Assembly: GCF_000527095.1 (NCBI RefSeq)
Contig: NZ_AZUN01000001.1
Coordinates: 4,167,501-4,231,500 of the forward strand
Length of the DNA stretch: 64,000 bases
Direction of reading: 5' to 3'
Origin: Methylomicrobium lacus LW14
Lineage (GTDB): Bacteria > Pseudomonadota > Gammaproteobacteria > Methylococcales > Methylomonadaceae
A model generated the notes under the pieces. It made no database searches. It was not told where the DNA came from and saw nothing but the letters and a program-made list of their open reading frames with translations. Positions 27,401-35,286 of this stretch are shown here, one piece after another; within the stretch, counting starts at the first letter, position 1, and each line of letters begins with the position of its first letter. Made by a program: the position numbers and the translations under genes.

Positions 27401-27981
27401 CGAAAATCTTCGCACCGTCCGGCCTGATGGACCAGTTTTTCCAAGCCAACCTGAAACCCTTCGTCGATACCAGCAAGCCGGTCTGGTCCGAAATGGCGGC
27501 CGAAAAACCGCTGGGGCTCTCGCAGGAATCGATTCGGCGCTTCCAGCTGGCGGCCAAAATTCGCGACGCCTTTTTCGCGGCTGGCGCCTCGCCGCAGGTG
27601 CAATTCGAATTGAAACCGCAGGCGTTGGACCCGAAGGTCGGCACCTTCCGCCTGCAGATCGAAGGCCAGGAAGCGGTCTACCGGCACGGCCCGGAACAGG
27701 CAGTTAGCCTGAAGTGGCCGGGACCGACCCCGAGCCAGGGCGTGCGCATCGTGTTCGAAACCCTCGACGGACGCCAGGTCAGCCGCAGCAAGGAAGGCAC
27801 CTGGGCTTTTTTTCGTCTACTCGACGAAGCCACGATCGAGCCGACCTCCGCGCCGGAAAAATTCAATCTGACCTTTCAACTGGAAGGCATGAGCGCCCGT
27901 TATGAACTGCGCGCGGCCAGCGTGATGAATCCGTTCAATCTTCGGGAGCTGCAAGGTTTCCGCTGTCCGGAAGGCCTGTGA
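24436..27981 (+). CDS. tssM: T6SS membrane-complex protein TssM (IcmF)
   Basis: 1181 residues. Two N-terminal membrane helices (about 15-60) are followed by a cytoplasmic NTPase-like domain with an intact Walker A, GAPGSGKTTAL, near residue 134. A third helix lies near 450 (GAGLVFLAVISLWTVSYF). The long periplasmic part ends in the beta-sandwich that contacts TssJ. TssM spans the inner membrane and periplasm and forms the channel of the TssJLM complex. A GTG at 24424 overlapping the tssL stop is an alternative start adding four residues. Confidence 0.95.
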   Translation: MGKLKAFFTNKWVIQFLGLAALSCLIWLAGPLIAIAGSVPLESVLTRTLVIVALFVIWVIFRLVMQLRAGSAEKQLVERLVAADADPIANASADEVDTLRKGFEEAFAVLKQSRKDGKSGGQFVYQLPWYAIIGAPGSGKTTALVNSGLHFPLAEKLGKHAIKGVSGTRNCDWWFADNAVFLDTAGRYTTQESHKAVDAAGWVGFLSLIKKYRPRRPLNGVIVATSLSDLLQQSEQERLLHAKAVRARIHELYQQLGVRLPVYMMFTKADLVAGFNDFFADLTQEQRAQVWGETFAADTLSGEPDLPARFGDAYEELLQRLQSRTIGRIQDERDVRRRASILDFPQQMALAKPAMVDYLQATFAANRYEQPVLLRGVYFTSGTQEGTPIDRMLGILAGAFHLDRQAAPMYSGQGKSYFLTRLLQEVLFPEAELAGTDPKLEKRTRWLQLGAYIGAGLVFLAVISLWTVSYFNNRSALEKVEEQIAQYRSLKLNASDSQDNFRVLLPRLNILLGVAEVYQDGGLMMGFGLSQGDKIEAAAHHTYDAMLREYFLPAIMQRLKERMQGAEGNKLDVLYQLLKVYLMFNQTERLAPETAMTWIRADWDQHYAGDPEAVAQLVRHLDNLLKLELDPAPIDDVFVNSVRGKLTQVPLIGQIYSRFKSEAVTEQGHDFELGKALGADGARVFALADGKDFSSYAIPAVFTGYGYKELFLTQSRDFVKDAVEQNWVLGSQTRLDIAEIEKLHGELKKLYIDEYKTVWSDLLAKLRLQPALTTSQTAQMLDILSRPDGPLRKLLDGIDQNTSFSRLSKEASDSIAKAVGNALKSPDAKTSQLLAMAKNAAGLDSGPDPAIAAEVQFEPLSALVRGGPDKPVALDPVLQQLKGLRDYFLQLSSANTGGQALQNQANLFSGGGADVLKQAQLEFARLPEPLKGWLQIVVNSGGQKLSSAAKGQLSEMVKTGVASPCKMALTGRYPFNTGTNQDVLLADFAKIFAPSGLMDQFFQANLKPFVDTSKPVWSEMAAEKPLGLSQESIRRFQLAAKIRDAFFAAGASPQVQFELKPQALDPKVGTFRLQIEGQEAVYRHGPEQAVSLKWPGPTPSQGVRIVFETLDGRQVSRSKEGTWAFFRLLDEATIEPTSAPEKFNLTFQLEGMSARYELRAASVMNPFNLRELQGFRCPEGL

Positions 27982-29594
27982 GCCATCCCGAATCCGCGCC
28001 GGGTTTTTACGGCAAGATTCCGAGTCACGGCGACTTTCTGTCCCGGCGTTTGCCGCGGCATTTCATCGAACCCTGGGACCAATGGCTGCAGGCCGGTTTG
28101 CTGGCGAGCCGCGAGCAATTGGGACAGGCCTGGCTCGAGACTTTCCTGTACAGTCCGATCTGGCAGTTCGCCCTGGCGTCAGGCCAATGCGGCCCTGATG
28201 CCTGGGCCGGGGTGATAATGCCGAGCGTCGACCGGGTAGGGCGTTATTTTCCGTTGACTCTGGCCGCGAAAGTGACCCATTGGCCGTTGACTGACTTGTT
28301 CGAACCCGATTGCGGCTGGTTCGACGCATTGTCGGACCTCGCGCTGGGCTCGCTGGACTACGATTTCGACCTGGACAGCTTCGATGCCCGGCTCGAACGC
28401 CTGCGCCTCGGCGACTTCGTCCCGGCGCGCCCGCTTCGCTACGGCCGGGAGGGCATCGACACCGCGTCGGGGCGGCAGGCGTTTCATTTCCGGCTCGACA
28501 GTACTTTGGATACGCCGCAGGCCTTGCGTCAGATCGGCGGCCAGTTCGGCAGCCGTTTTCTGGAGCGGTGCAGTTACTGGCGGTCAACCGCGTTTGAAGA
28601 AGCAAAAACGGCTTTGTTGCTGTGCGAGGGGATGCCGCCGGTCGATGCCTTCGCCGGCTTTCTGAACGGCGCATGGCCGCATCGCCAATGGCAGTTTTCG
28701 AACGTGCAGCTGAGCGAAAGTTTTGCTGAGACATTCGACATGCCCTCGCAGCAAGGCATCGAAGTTCAGGCTGCCGCATACGGGCAAAGCGCGGACCCTC
28801 TGGCGCGAGATGACGATGAGATTACGGTCGGCCGCGAGCAACGCGAGCGCCTGGCGAATTTGGGCCAGGGCTGGGTCATCGAAAGCGCCGGCCTCAGCGT
28901 GGTCGGGATGCGCCGCAGGATCAACGAGGATGCGATTCTGGACCGGCGCGATGCCGGCCTGTGGGCGGTCGCCGACGGCATGGGCGGGCACAGCGCGGGC
29001 GATGTCGCGAGTCAGGCCCTGGTCAGCGCGTTGGCGAACATTCCCCGCAGCGACGACCTTGAACGCTACCGCGAGCAAGTCGAAGCGAGCCTGCAAGGAG
29101 TCAACTGCGACCTGCTGCAGCTGGCCGACAGCCGGGGCAACGACCAGATCATCGGCAGCACGATCGTGGTGCTGTTGATTGCCGGCAACCGTTTCCGCTA
29201 CCTGTGGGCCGGAGACAGCCGCTTATATCGTTACCGGCAAGGGCGCATCGAGCAACTGACCCAGGATCATTCCTTATCGTCCGCGTCGGGTATGGGATAT
29301 GACGCCTCCGAGACATCGACTGTTCCCGTCCACGAAAACGTGATTACGCGCGCAGTCGGCGCGGATGAGGTGTTGGAGATCGATTGCGGCGAAGGCGAGA
29401 TCGCCGATCGGGACCTGTTTATTTTATGCAGCGACGGCCTGATCAAGGAACTGACGGATGCCGACATCGCATCTTTTTGTAGCCAAGGTTCTCCCCGCGA
29501 CATCGTGCAAAATCTGGTTCGCGAAGCGGAAAGCCGGGGCGGCAGGGACAATATCTCGGTCGTCGTGGTAACTGCCGCGTACGAAAAACTTTGA
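27978..29594 (+). CDS. TagF-PppA fusion: T6SS post-translational repressor plus PP2C phosphatase
   Basis: 538 residues in two modules. TagF is about 1-225 (FYGKIPSHGDFLSRRLPR, GVIMPSVDRVGRYFPLTL). The PP2C-type Ser/Thr phosphatase is about 295-538, with metal-binding motifs NEDAILDRRDAGLWAVADGMGG, WAGDSRLYRYRQG, LCSDGLIKEL and GGRDNISVVVV all intact. PppA removes the activating phosphate placed by a PpkA kinase; TagF represses assembly independently of phosphorylation. Such fusions are known, for example in Agrobacterium. The GTG start overlaps the tssM stop (GTGA), so the two are translationally coupled. Confidence 0.92.
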   Translation: MSHPESAPGFYGKIPSHGDFLSRRLPRHFIEPWDQWLQAGLLASREQLGQAWLETFLYSPIWQFALASGQCGPDAWAGVIMPSVDRVGRYFPLTLAAKVTHWPLTDLFEPDCGWFDALSDLALGSLDYDFDLDSFDARLERLRLGDFVPARPLRYGREGIDTASGRQAFHFRLDSTLDTPQALRQIGGQFGSRFLERCSYWRSTAFEEAKTALLLCEGMPPVDAFAGFLNGAWPHRQWQFSNVQLSESFAETFDMPSQQGIEVQAAAYGQSADPLARDDDEITVGREQRERLANLGQGWVIESAGLSVVGMRRRINEDAILDRRDAGLWAVADGMGGHSAGDVASQALVSALANIPRSDDLERYREQVEASLQGVNCDLLQLADSRGNDQIIGSTIVVLLIAGNRFRYLWAGDSRLYRYRQGRIEQLTQDHSLSSASGMGYDASETSTVPVHENVITRAVGADEVLEIDCGEGEIADRDLFILCSDGLIKELTDADIASFCSQGSPRDIVQNLVREAESRGGRDNISVVVVTAAYEKL

Positions 29595-29686
29595 AAAGTT
29601 CTTTAATAAAGAGTTTAATGTGTATGAATTTTAATAGCTTTATGTTTTGAATAAAGCTTGGGGCCGCTACAAAAAGCCGTGTATCT

Positions 29687-29702
29687 TGTCACCGATTTTG
29701 CA
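29687..29702 (+). promoter_or_regulatory. Sigma-54 promoter candidate before the beta-barrel gene
   Basis: TGTCACC, four bases, then TTGCA compares with the sigma-54 consensus TGGCACG-N4-TTGCA. The -12 box is perfect, the -24 box has two mismatches and the spacing is exact. It lies about 85 bases before the next start codon in the only large gap of this gene block. Several T6SS loci in other bacteria are sigma-54 dependent. No bEBP gene is in the window. Confidence 0.35.
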
Positions 29703-29785
29703 AAAGATAACGGGAAAATAGTACAGGATAAACGCTGGTTTTCCGCGGTTAAACAAATGTCCCGAAAGAAGGAGCGCGACTTACC

Positions 29786-31144
29786 ATGATGTCATTTAAC
29801 AATATTAAGCATTCACACCTTTTATCAAAAACACTTGCCGTATCCAAATTGAACGGACCCTCTATTGTTTATGGAACTTTGACGGCCGGATTGTTGGCCA
29901 TGACCAGTTACGAGGCTTTTGCATTGCAAAACCCATGCAGTAACATTGGATTTTCAAATACCGCGACATCAGCGCAACAGGATCTTGCTAGCACTTGTAG
30001 TTCTGTAAACTTTGGCGGGCCAGGCGAGTCCACCAATAATAACGCAGTCGAACAATTGACTCCTCTTCAGGCGCTTGCGCCATCGACGCTGGCGATTTCT
30101 GTTGCGAATCAGCAGTTTCGCAATGTCAAAAATCGGCTGATGCTGTTACGCCGAGGCGTTGGGGGCGGCTTCGACGTCAGCGGTTTGAACGGCAATGCCC
30201 TGCCTTCCGGGCTGGCCTTCGGGGGGCCGGGACAGGTGTCCGGCGGCGCCGGCGGCGACAAGGATAGCCCTTTTGACAAGCTCGGCGTATTCGTGAACGG
30301 CAACTTCGGCGTCGGCGACAAGGACCGCACGGATCGGGAACTGGGTTTCGAATACGATAGCCAAGGGGTCACGGCGGGCGTCGATTACCGCTTCACCGAT
30401 AATTTCGTATTCGGCGGAACGTTTGGCTATAACGCGGTCAAATCCGACTTCGACGCAACGAGAGGAAACCTGAACCTGGACGGTTACAGCTATTCGCTCT
30501 ATAGCACTTACTACAAAGACGATTTTTACGTCGACGGTATCTTTACCGGCGGCTGGAACGATTACGATATGCGGAGAAATATCAATTTTCCAGGATTTGG
30601 CGGCCCGGTCAATCAAACCGCCAAAGGCGCCACCCAAGGCAACGATTTCTCATTCAATGTCTCCAGCGGCTACGATTTTCATGACCAGAGTTTGACCTAC
30701 GGACCCTATGGCCGGGTCAGCTATCAAAATGTGCAAATCGATGGTTTTCAGGAAAATGCAAGCAATCCCGGCGCTCCGGGCTTCGGCAGCCTGGCGACGG
30801 TCGGCAAGCAAAATGCCGTATCCCTGCAAACCGCATTGGGCGGGCAACTGTCCTACGCGATGAGCATGCCGTTCGGCGTGTTGATGCCGACCGCCAGGGC
30901 CGAATGGGTACACGAGTTTCATGACGGTAGCCGGCCGGTCAATTGGCAATTCAGCAACGATCCTGCGCAGAGTGTCTTCACCGTCGTCAGCGACGGTGCG
31001 GACCGCAACTATGCGAATCTGGGCGCGGGGATGTCGGCGACATTCACCCATGGCGTCTCCGCATTTCTGTTTTATGAGGCGATGGTGGGGCGTCAAAGCC
31101 TGGCCGAGCATACGATAAACCTGGGTGTGCGCGGCGAATTTTAG
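29786..31144 (+). CDS. Outer-membrane beta-barrel protein, autotransporter-domain type
   Basis: 452 residues. An extended signal region has its hydrophobic core at about 28-50 (VYGTLTAGLLAMTSYEAFA). A short, low-complexity N-terminal part (50-150) contains GGGFDVSG and a Gly-rich linker. A 12-strand-like barrel of the autotransporter beta-domain type follows (about 165-452; FGVFVNGN-like strands, GVTAGVDYRFTDNFVFGGTFGY, final residue Phe preceded by NLGVRGE). There is practically no passenger, so it is a barrel in its own right or a shortened autotransporter. It sits between tagF-pppA and the TssB/C-like gene, which is unusual. AAGGAG lies upstream of ATG 29786. Confidence 0.8.
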   Translation: MMSFNNIKHSHLLSKTLAVSKLNGPSIVYGTLTAGLLAMTSYEAFALQNPCSNIGFSNTATSAQQDLASTCSSVNFGGPGESTNNNAVEQLTPLQALAPSTLAISVANQQFRNVKNRLMLLRRGVGGGFDVSGLNGNALPSGLAFGGPGQVSGGAGGDKDSPFDKLGVFVNGNFGVGDKDRTDRELGFEYDSQGVTAGVDYRFTDNFVFGGTFGYNAVKSDFDATRGNLNLDGYSYSLYSTYYKDDFYVDGIFTGGWNDYDMRRNINFPGFGGPVNQTAKGATQGNDFSFNVSSGYDFHDQSLTYGPYGRVSYQNVQIDGFQENASNPGAPGFGSLATVGKQNAVSLQTALGGQLSYAMSMPFGVLMPTARAEWVHEFHDGSRPVNWQFSNDPAQSVFTVVSDGADRNYANLGAGMSATFTHGVSAFLFYEAMVGRQSLAEHTINLGVRGEF

Positions 31145-31149
31145 GTGAG

Positions 31150-32664
31150 ATGATGTCCGCAACCACGCGACTGTCCTTTACGTTCACCCGGCCGGGAGCG
31201 GATTTCAATACCCCAAAACCGGAAGGCGAGCCGATGCGCATCCTTATCCTCGGCGATTTCAGCGGTCAAGGCGCTGATCCGAAAAAGCTTGAAGAGCGTT
31301 CCATCCTGCGCGTGGACATCGACAATTTCGATGCGGTGATGGCGCGTATCGCCCCCCGGCTGCGTTTGCGGCTCGATGCCGAAGTGGACTTGGCGTTTCG
31401 GCAGATCGAAGACTTCCACCCCGATGCCTTGTTTCAAAACCTGGAACTCTTTCGGGGGCTGGCGCGGATCAGGGAACGCCTCTACGATGCCGCGACGTTT
31501 CCGCAGGCGGCCGAGGAGCTGCGCAGCCTAGTACAGGTCGCTCCGGAGGCGCCTGCGCCCGATACGGGACGGACAACAGACGAAGACGATCAGACGACCT
31601 TTGAGCGCCTGCTCGGCGGGAGTTCCGATCGCCCTGAAGCCTCGCCCGAGGCCAGGGCAAAATCGATTGTCGAAAACACCCTCGAACGGATAGTCGCCCA
31701 GTATATCGTTCCCGATGCGCCGCCCTTCCAGGACGTTTATCTGAAGGCGGTCGACGAAGCGTTGAGCGCGAAAATGCGCGAGCTTTTGCACCATCCCGAG
31801 TTCCAGGCGCTCGAAGCCGCCTGGAGAGCGCTGTGGTCCCTGGTTTCGCACCTGGAGACCGGCGAAAGTTTATCGTTGCATGTGCTGGATGCCGGCAAGG
31901 CGCAATTGTATGACGCCGTGAGCGCCGCGGGTGAAAACCTGAGCGGCTCCGGCTTGTACCGCCTGCTGGTGGAACAAAATACCGGCGGCTTCGGCGGCGA
32001 GCCCTGGTCGCTGGTGATCGGCAACTTCAGTTTCGGCAACAGCCCGGAAGATGTCGCCTTGCTGGCGGCCTGCGGGCTGTTGGCGGCCCGGGCCGGCGGG
32101 CCTTTTATCGCGGCGGCCGATGCCGGGCTTTTGGGATGCAGTACTCTGGCCGAGTCGCCCGGTCCGCAGGATTGGGCCGGGATGACGCCGGAAGCGGCAA
32201 AACGCTGGGAGGCGCTGCGGCAGAGCCCTGCGGCGCCGTGGCTCGGCTTGGCGCTGCCGCGGATTTTGCTGCGTTTGCCGTATGGACGCGATGCCGATCC
32301 TATCGAGTCGTTCGCGTTCGAGGAAGCCGAGCCGCCGTTCGCGCACGCGGCTTTTTTATGGGGCAATCCGGCTTTTTATTGCGCGCTGCTGCTCGGTCGC
32401 TCCTATCTCGAAAACGGCGACTCGATGCAGCCGGGCGATCATTTGCAAATCGATGATTTGCCGGCGTATAGCTTGAAGCAGGACGGCGATGCCAGACTGT
32501 TGCCGTGCGCGGAGGTGTGTCTGAACGACCGGGCGATCGATAAAGTGCTGGGGCTCGGGATCATGCCGTTTCTGAGCCACCGCAGCGCCAATATCGCGCG
32601 TCTGGCAAGATTTCAGGCGCTCGCCGATCCGCCATCCGCCTTGCGCGGTTTTTGGAGCGCTTGA
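31150..32664 (+). CDS. TssB/TssC-like sheath chimera without the TssC C-terminus
   Basis: 504 residues. Residues about 28-125 resemble TssB (MRILILGDFSG, RVDIDNFDAVMARIAPRL, IEDFHPDALFQ). Residues about 170-470 resemble the first domain of TssC (LLHHPEFQALEAAWRALWSL, FGGEPWSLVIGNF, GPFIAAADAGL, LPRILLRLPYGRDADPI). The last part of normal TssC is missing; the protein stops soon after LSHRSANIARL. It is too short for a full TssB+TssC fusion (about 650). It may be a non-sheath paralogue, such as a cap, adaptor or inhibitor. It starts 5 bases after the barrel gene, so the two are coupled; ATG 31153 is an equally good start. Confidence 0.8.
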   Translation: MMSATTRLSFTFTRPGADFNTPKPEGEPMRILILGDFSGQGADPKKLEERSILRVDIDNFDAVMARIAPRLRLRLDAEVDLAFRQIEDFHPDALFQNLELFRGLARIRERLYDAATFPQAAEELRSLVQVAPEAPAPDTGRTTDEDDQTTFERLLGGSSDRPEASPEARAKSIVENTLERIVAQYIVPDAPPFQDVYLKAVDEALSAKMRELLHHPEFQALEAAWRALWSLVSHLETGESLSLHVLDAGKAQLYDAVSAAGENLSGSGLYRLLVEQNTGGFGGEPWSLVIGNFSFGNSPEDVALLAACGLLAARAGGPFIAAADAGLLGCSTLAESPGPQDWAGMTPEAAKRWEALRQSPAAPWLGLALPRILLRLPYGRDADPIESFAFEEAEPPFAHAAFLWGNPAFYCALLLGRSYLENGDSMQPGDHLQIDDLPAYSLKQDGDARLLPCAEVCLNDRAIDKVLGLGIMPFLSHRSANIARLARFQALADPPSALRGFWSA

Positions 32665-32758
32665 GTTAAAATACGCCAATTTGACCGCGCAACCTTTCAA
32701 ATCATGCTTGTGATGCCGCCATTTCATCTGCCTCCATTAAGCCAAGCCGGCGTTTCCA

Positions 32759-34426
32759 ATGCAGGACGATAGAACCGTTTTCAAGCCGCCCATTCCGCCG
32801 CCGGACTCGGACCGGACCGTAATAGCCCGGCCCGGCTTGCAGGTCTTTGTCGAGGACGCTTCCGGAAAAACGCAGAAGGACTATTTTTTTACCCAGGGCT
32901 TCACCGCCGGGCGCGCGCAGGACAATCGGGTGGTGTTGGACAGCGGCGTGATCAGCCGCCATCATCTCGAAGTCAAACGGGAAGCGGGCGAGTGGTGGCT
33001 GGTCGATCTGAACAGCGCGAATGGCGTCTTTATTGACGGCCTACGGGTCGAGTCAAAATCCCGCTTGACGCTGCCGGTTCGGGTGCAATTGGGCAATCCC
33101 GGCATTTTTCTGCGCATTCAGGCGACGGGACAGGCGGCGAGCAAGGCGCCGCAGCCGCGTGAAAATCCCGCGCCGGCGCCGCCATCCGACGCTACGCTGA
33201 GCGGGCAGGCGGCGGATAAGCGCCAGTTGTCCAGGGAAGCGGTCAGGGAGCGGCTGATGTCGGCGGAAGAAGCCGAGGACGCCGGCGACTATACGCGGAT
33301 GGTGCGCACGCTGATTCGCGAGGATCGGGTGGTTCATAGCAAGAAATACAACCAATGGATTTCGGTGCTGGCCGCGCTGTTTTTGGTGGCGGTCGGCGTG
33401 GTGACCTATCAGCGGATCGCCTTGTCGAATGCGCGCACGCTCGCGCTCGACTTGTTTTATGACATCAAGACGCTGGAGGTTAGCCTGTCGCGCGCCGAGT
33501 TGACGATAGAATCCAGCGCCAAGGTGCTCGAACAAACGATCAATACGCTCGCTCAGCAAAAACTGCAGGCCGATCAGGATCAGATCAGGGCCGAGCAGGA
33601 GAAGATCGCCGCGGAAAGCCGAAGGTTGGCGCAGGAACGCAAACGCCTGCAAGGCATGAAGGCCAAATACCAGGAATACGTGCAGGAGGCCGAATCGCTG
33701 CGCATCCGTTTCCCGACCGCGGCGCGCTATGAAGAAGAGTTGATCACGAGGGTCGCGCGGGAATTCGGCGAAAGCGAACTGGAGTTGCCCGAAGATTTTG
33801 TCGATGAGGTCAGGCGTTATATCAAATACTGGCAGTCGTCATCGCGAATGCCGCAGGCGATGGCGGCGCTCGAAAACAACGCCTACGCGCCGACGATCCT
33901 GGCCGCGTTGGACAAGGAAGGCTTGCCGCTGCACTTGATCTATCTGCCGCTGCAGGAAAGCAATTACGATGCGGCGGCGGTCGGTCCCGAGACCCGTTTC
34001 GGCATCGCAAAGGGCGCCTGGCAGCTGCTGGCTTCGACCGGCGAGGATTTCGGGCTGAAATCCGGCCCGCTGGCGGCGACGCGGGACTATGACGAACAGG
34101 ATCAGCGCTTCGATTTCAATCAGGCGACCCGCGCCGGCGCCAAATATTTGAAACTGATCTACAGCACCGAGGCGCAGGCTTCCGGCCTGCTGGTGATCGC
34201 GAGTTACAATTACGGGCAAAACCGGGTCAGGGAAATGATCAAGAAAATGCCCGACAATCCGCGCGACAAGAATTTCTGGAAATTCATCCAGCAATACCAG
34301 ATTCCGAAAGAAACCTATGACTATGTCTTCTATATCTTCTCGGCCGCGGTGATCGGGGAAGACCCGAAACATTTCGGCTTCAAGTTCAGCCCGCCGCTAC
34401 TGTCTGCTGCGGCGAAGCCAGGGTAG
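32759..34426 (+). CDS. FHA-domain membrane protein with periplasmic lytic transglycosylase domain
   Basis: 555 residues. The cytoplasmic FHA domain is about 45-115 (GFTAGRAQDNRVVLDSGVIS, RHHLEV, NSANGVFIDG). One membrane helix lies near 199-221, and a charged coiled coil spans about 235-320. A transglycosylase SLT domain (about 375-505) has catalytic Glu in LPLQESNYD, then GAWQLL and a YNYGQNRV box. The topology places phospho-Thr reading in the cytoplasm and wall cutting in the periplasm, a sensible design for opening the peptidoglycan when the T6SS assembles. It begins with DDRTVFKP and DSDRTVIARP, repeated TV-type phospho-target-like segments. I do not know a named gene with this architecture. 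Confidence 0.85.
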   Translation: MQDDRTVFKPPIPPPDSDRTVIARPGLQVFVEDASGKTQKDYFFTQGFTAGRAQDNRVVLDSGVISRHHLEVKREAGEWWLVDLNSANGVFIDGLRVESKSRLTLPVRVQLGNPGIFLRIQATGQAASKAPQPRENPAPAPPSDATLSGQAADKRQLSREAVRERLMSAEEAEDAGDYTRMVRTLIREDRVVHSKKYNQWISVLAALFLVAVGVVTYQRIALSNARTLALDLFYDIKTLEVSLSRAELTIESSAKVLEQTINTLAQQKLQADQDQIRAEQEKIAAESRRLAQERKRLQGMKAKYQEYVQEAESLRIRFPTAARYEEELITRVAREFGESELELPEDFVDEVRRYIKYWQSSSRMPQAMAALENNAYAPTILAALDKEGLPLHLIYLPLQESNYDAAAVGPETRFGIAKGAWQLLASTGEDFGLKSGPLAATRDYDEQDQRFDFNQATRAGAKYLKLIYSTEAQASGLLVIASYNYGQNRVREMIKKMPDNPRDKNFWKFIQQYQIPKETYDYVFYIFSAAVIGEDPKHFGFKFSPPLLSAAAKPG

Positions 34427-34434
34427 TCCGTAGG

Positions 34435-34455
34435 GCGCGCATCGCGCACCATTTT
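34435..34455. terminator. Terminator-like hairpin between convergent genes
   Basis: GCGCG (34435-34439) and CGCGC (34443-34447) form a short G+C stem with a three-base loop, followed by ACCATTTTT on the plus strand. It lies in the 37-base gap between two convergent stop codons. It also resembles a common dispersed GTAGGGCGCG-type repeat. Confidence 0.4.
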
Positions 34456-34463
34456 TCCGCATG

Positions 34464-35273
34464 CTATCGGCGGTCTTTGAGCATTTCGAGTATCGAAGGC
34501 CAATGTGTCTCCCAGCAGCAATCATGATCTGCGCCTGGCATCACGACAAATTTGGCTGAAGGCTGCCGCCGCACGGCCGGAAGGATCAAGTCCGGCGGAA
34601 TGTTCGCGTCCTTGGCGCCGGCCAGGTGCAGTTGAAAAATTTGGCCGGAGAGGGGAGGATGCTTGGCCGGATTCTCCGATCCGGTTAAAGGCGAATAGCG
34701 ATGCCGTGCCGTCCAGGCGTCGGTGTCGAGATTGCCGGCAACGGTCACGATGGCGCTGATGCCTTGCAGGCGTTCGGCGATCAGCATCGCCAAGGCGCCG
34801 CCGCCGCTGAAACCGATCAATACCGTTTTTTGAGGATGCAAGTCCTTCCGGATTTCACCGAGCGCGGCGCTCATCGTCTCGATCACGGTCTTCGAATAGC
34901 GCCGGCTGGTCCAGAGTTCGGCAGTGCAGGGCGGCTTGGCGCCGAAACCATGGTAACAGGGGCGCCCCAGGTAAACCGAGGCGCTCGGGTCCTGCGCGGT
35001 CAAGCGGAGCACGAGCGGATTGCGCGGGGTCGGATTGTCCGCGATCGAACGATGGCGAATCCAGGGCGAGCCGTCGCCGTCCAGATAGACGTGCAGCTCG
35101 CCGTTTTGAATGGGGGCCAGGTTGCGATAAACGACATGTTGATAGTCCGTGCCTTTGACGACGGTCCGGCTCAAATGCAGGCGCTCGGCCTCCCGGTCGA
35201 GGCGGATTTCGGGAGCGGCGCATCCGGCCGCGAGCATCGGCAAACAGCAAAGCCAGGCAAGGCGCCGGATCAT
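34464..35273 (-). CDS. Alpha/beta-hydrolase lipoprotein
   Basis: 269 residues. The lipoprotein signal MIRRLAWLCCLPMLAAGCAA puts the protein on a periplasmic membrane face. The nucleophile elbow is GFSGGGA (Ser near 154), and the C-terminal GADHDCCWETHW carries a likely catalytic His. CYHGFGAKPPCTAELW probably holds a disulfide. Substrate is unknown: an esterase, lipase or wall-modifying acyl hydrolase is possible. It is the third gene of the caspase-kinase-hydrolase operon (13 bases after the kinase). Its lipoprotein signal argues against its being a secreted T6SS effector. Confidence 0.75.
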   Translation of the reverse strand: MIRRLAWLCCLPMLAAGCAAPEIRLDREAERLHLSRTVVKGTDYQHVVYRNLAPIQNGELHVYLDGDGSPWIRHRSIADNPTPRNPLVLRLTAQDPSASVYLGRPCYHGFGAKPPCTAELWTSRRYSKTVIETMSAALGEIRKDLHPQKTVLIGFSGGGALAMLIAERLQGISAIVTVAGNLDTDAWTARHRYSPLTGSENPAKHPPLSGQIFQLHLAGAKDANIPPDLILPAVRRQPSAKFVVMPGADHDCCWETHWPSILEMLKDRR

Positions 35274-35286
35274 GCCTTTAGACGCG

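Noticed and set aside
34464..35273. Secreted T6SS lipase effector
   Set aside because: It has a lipoprotein signal peptide and no adjacent immunity or chaperone gene, so secretion from the cytoplasm by T6SS is unlikely.
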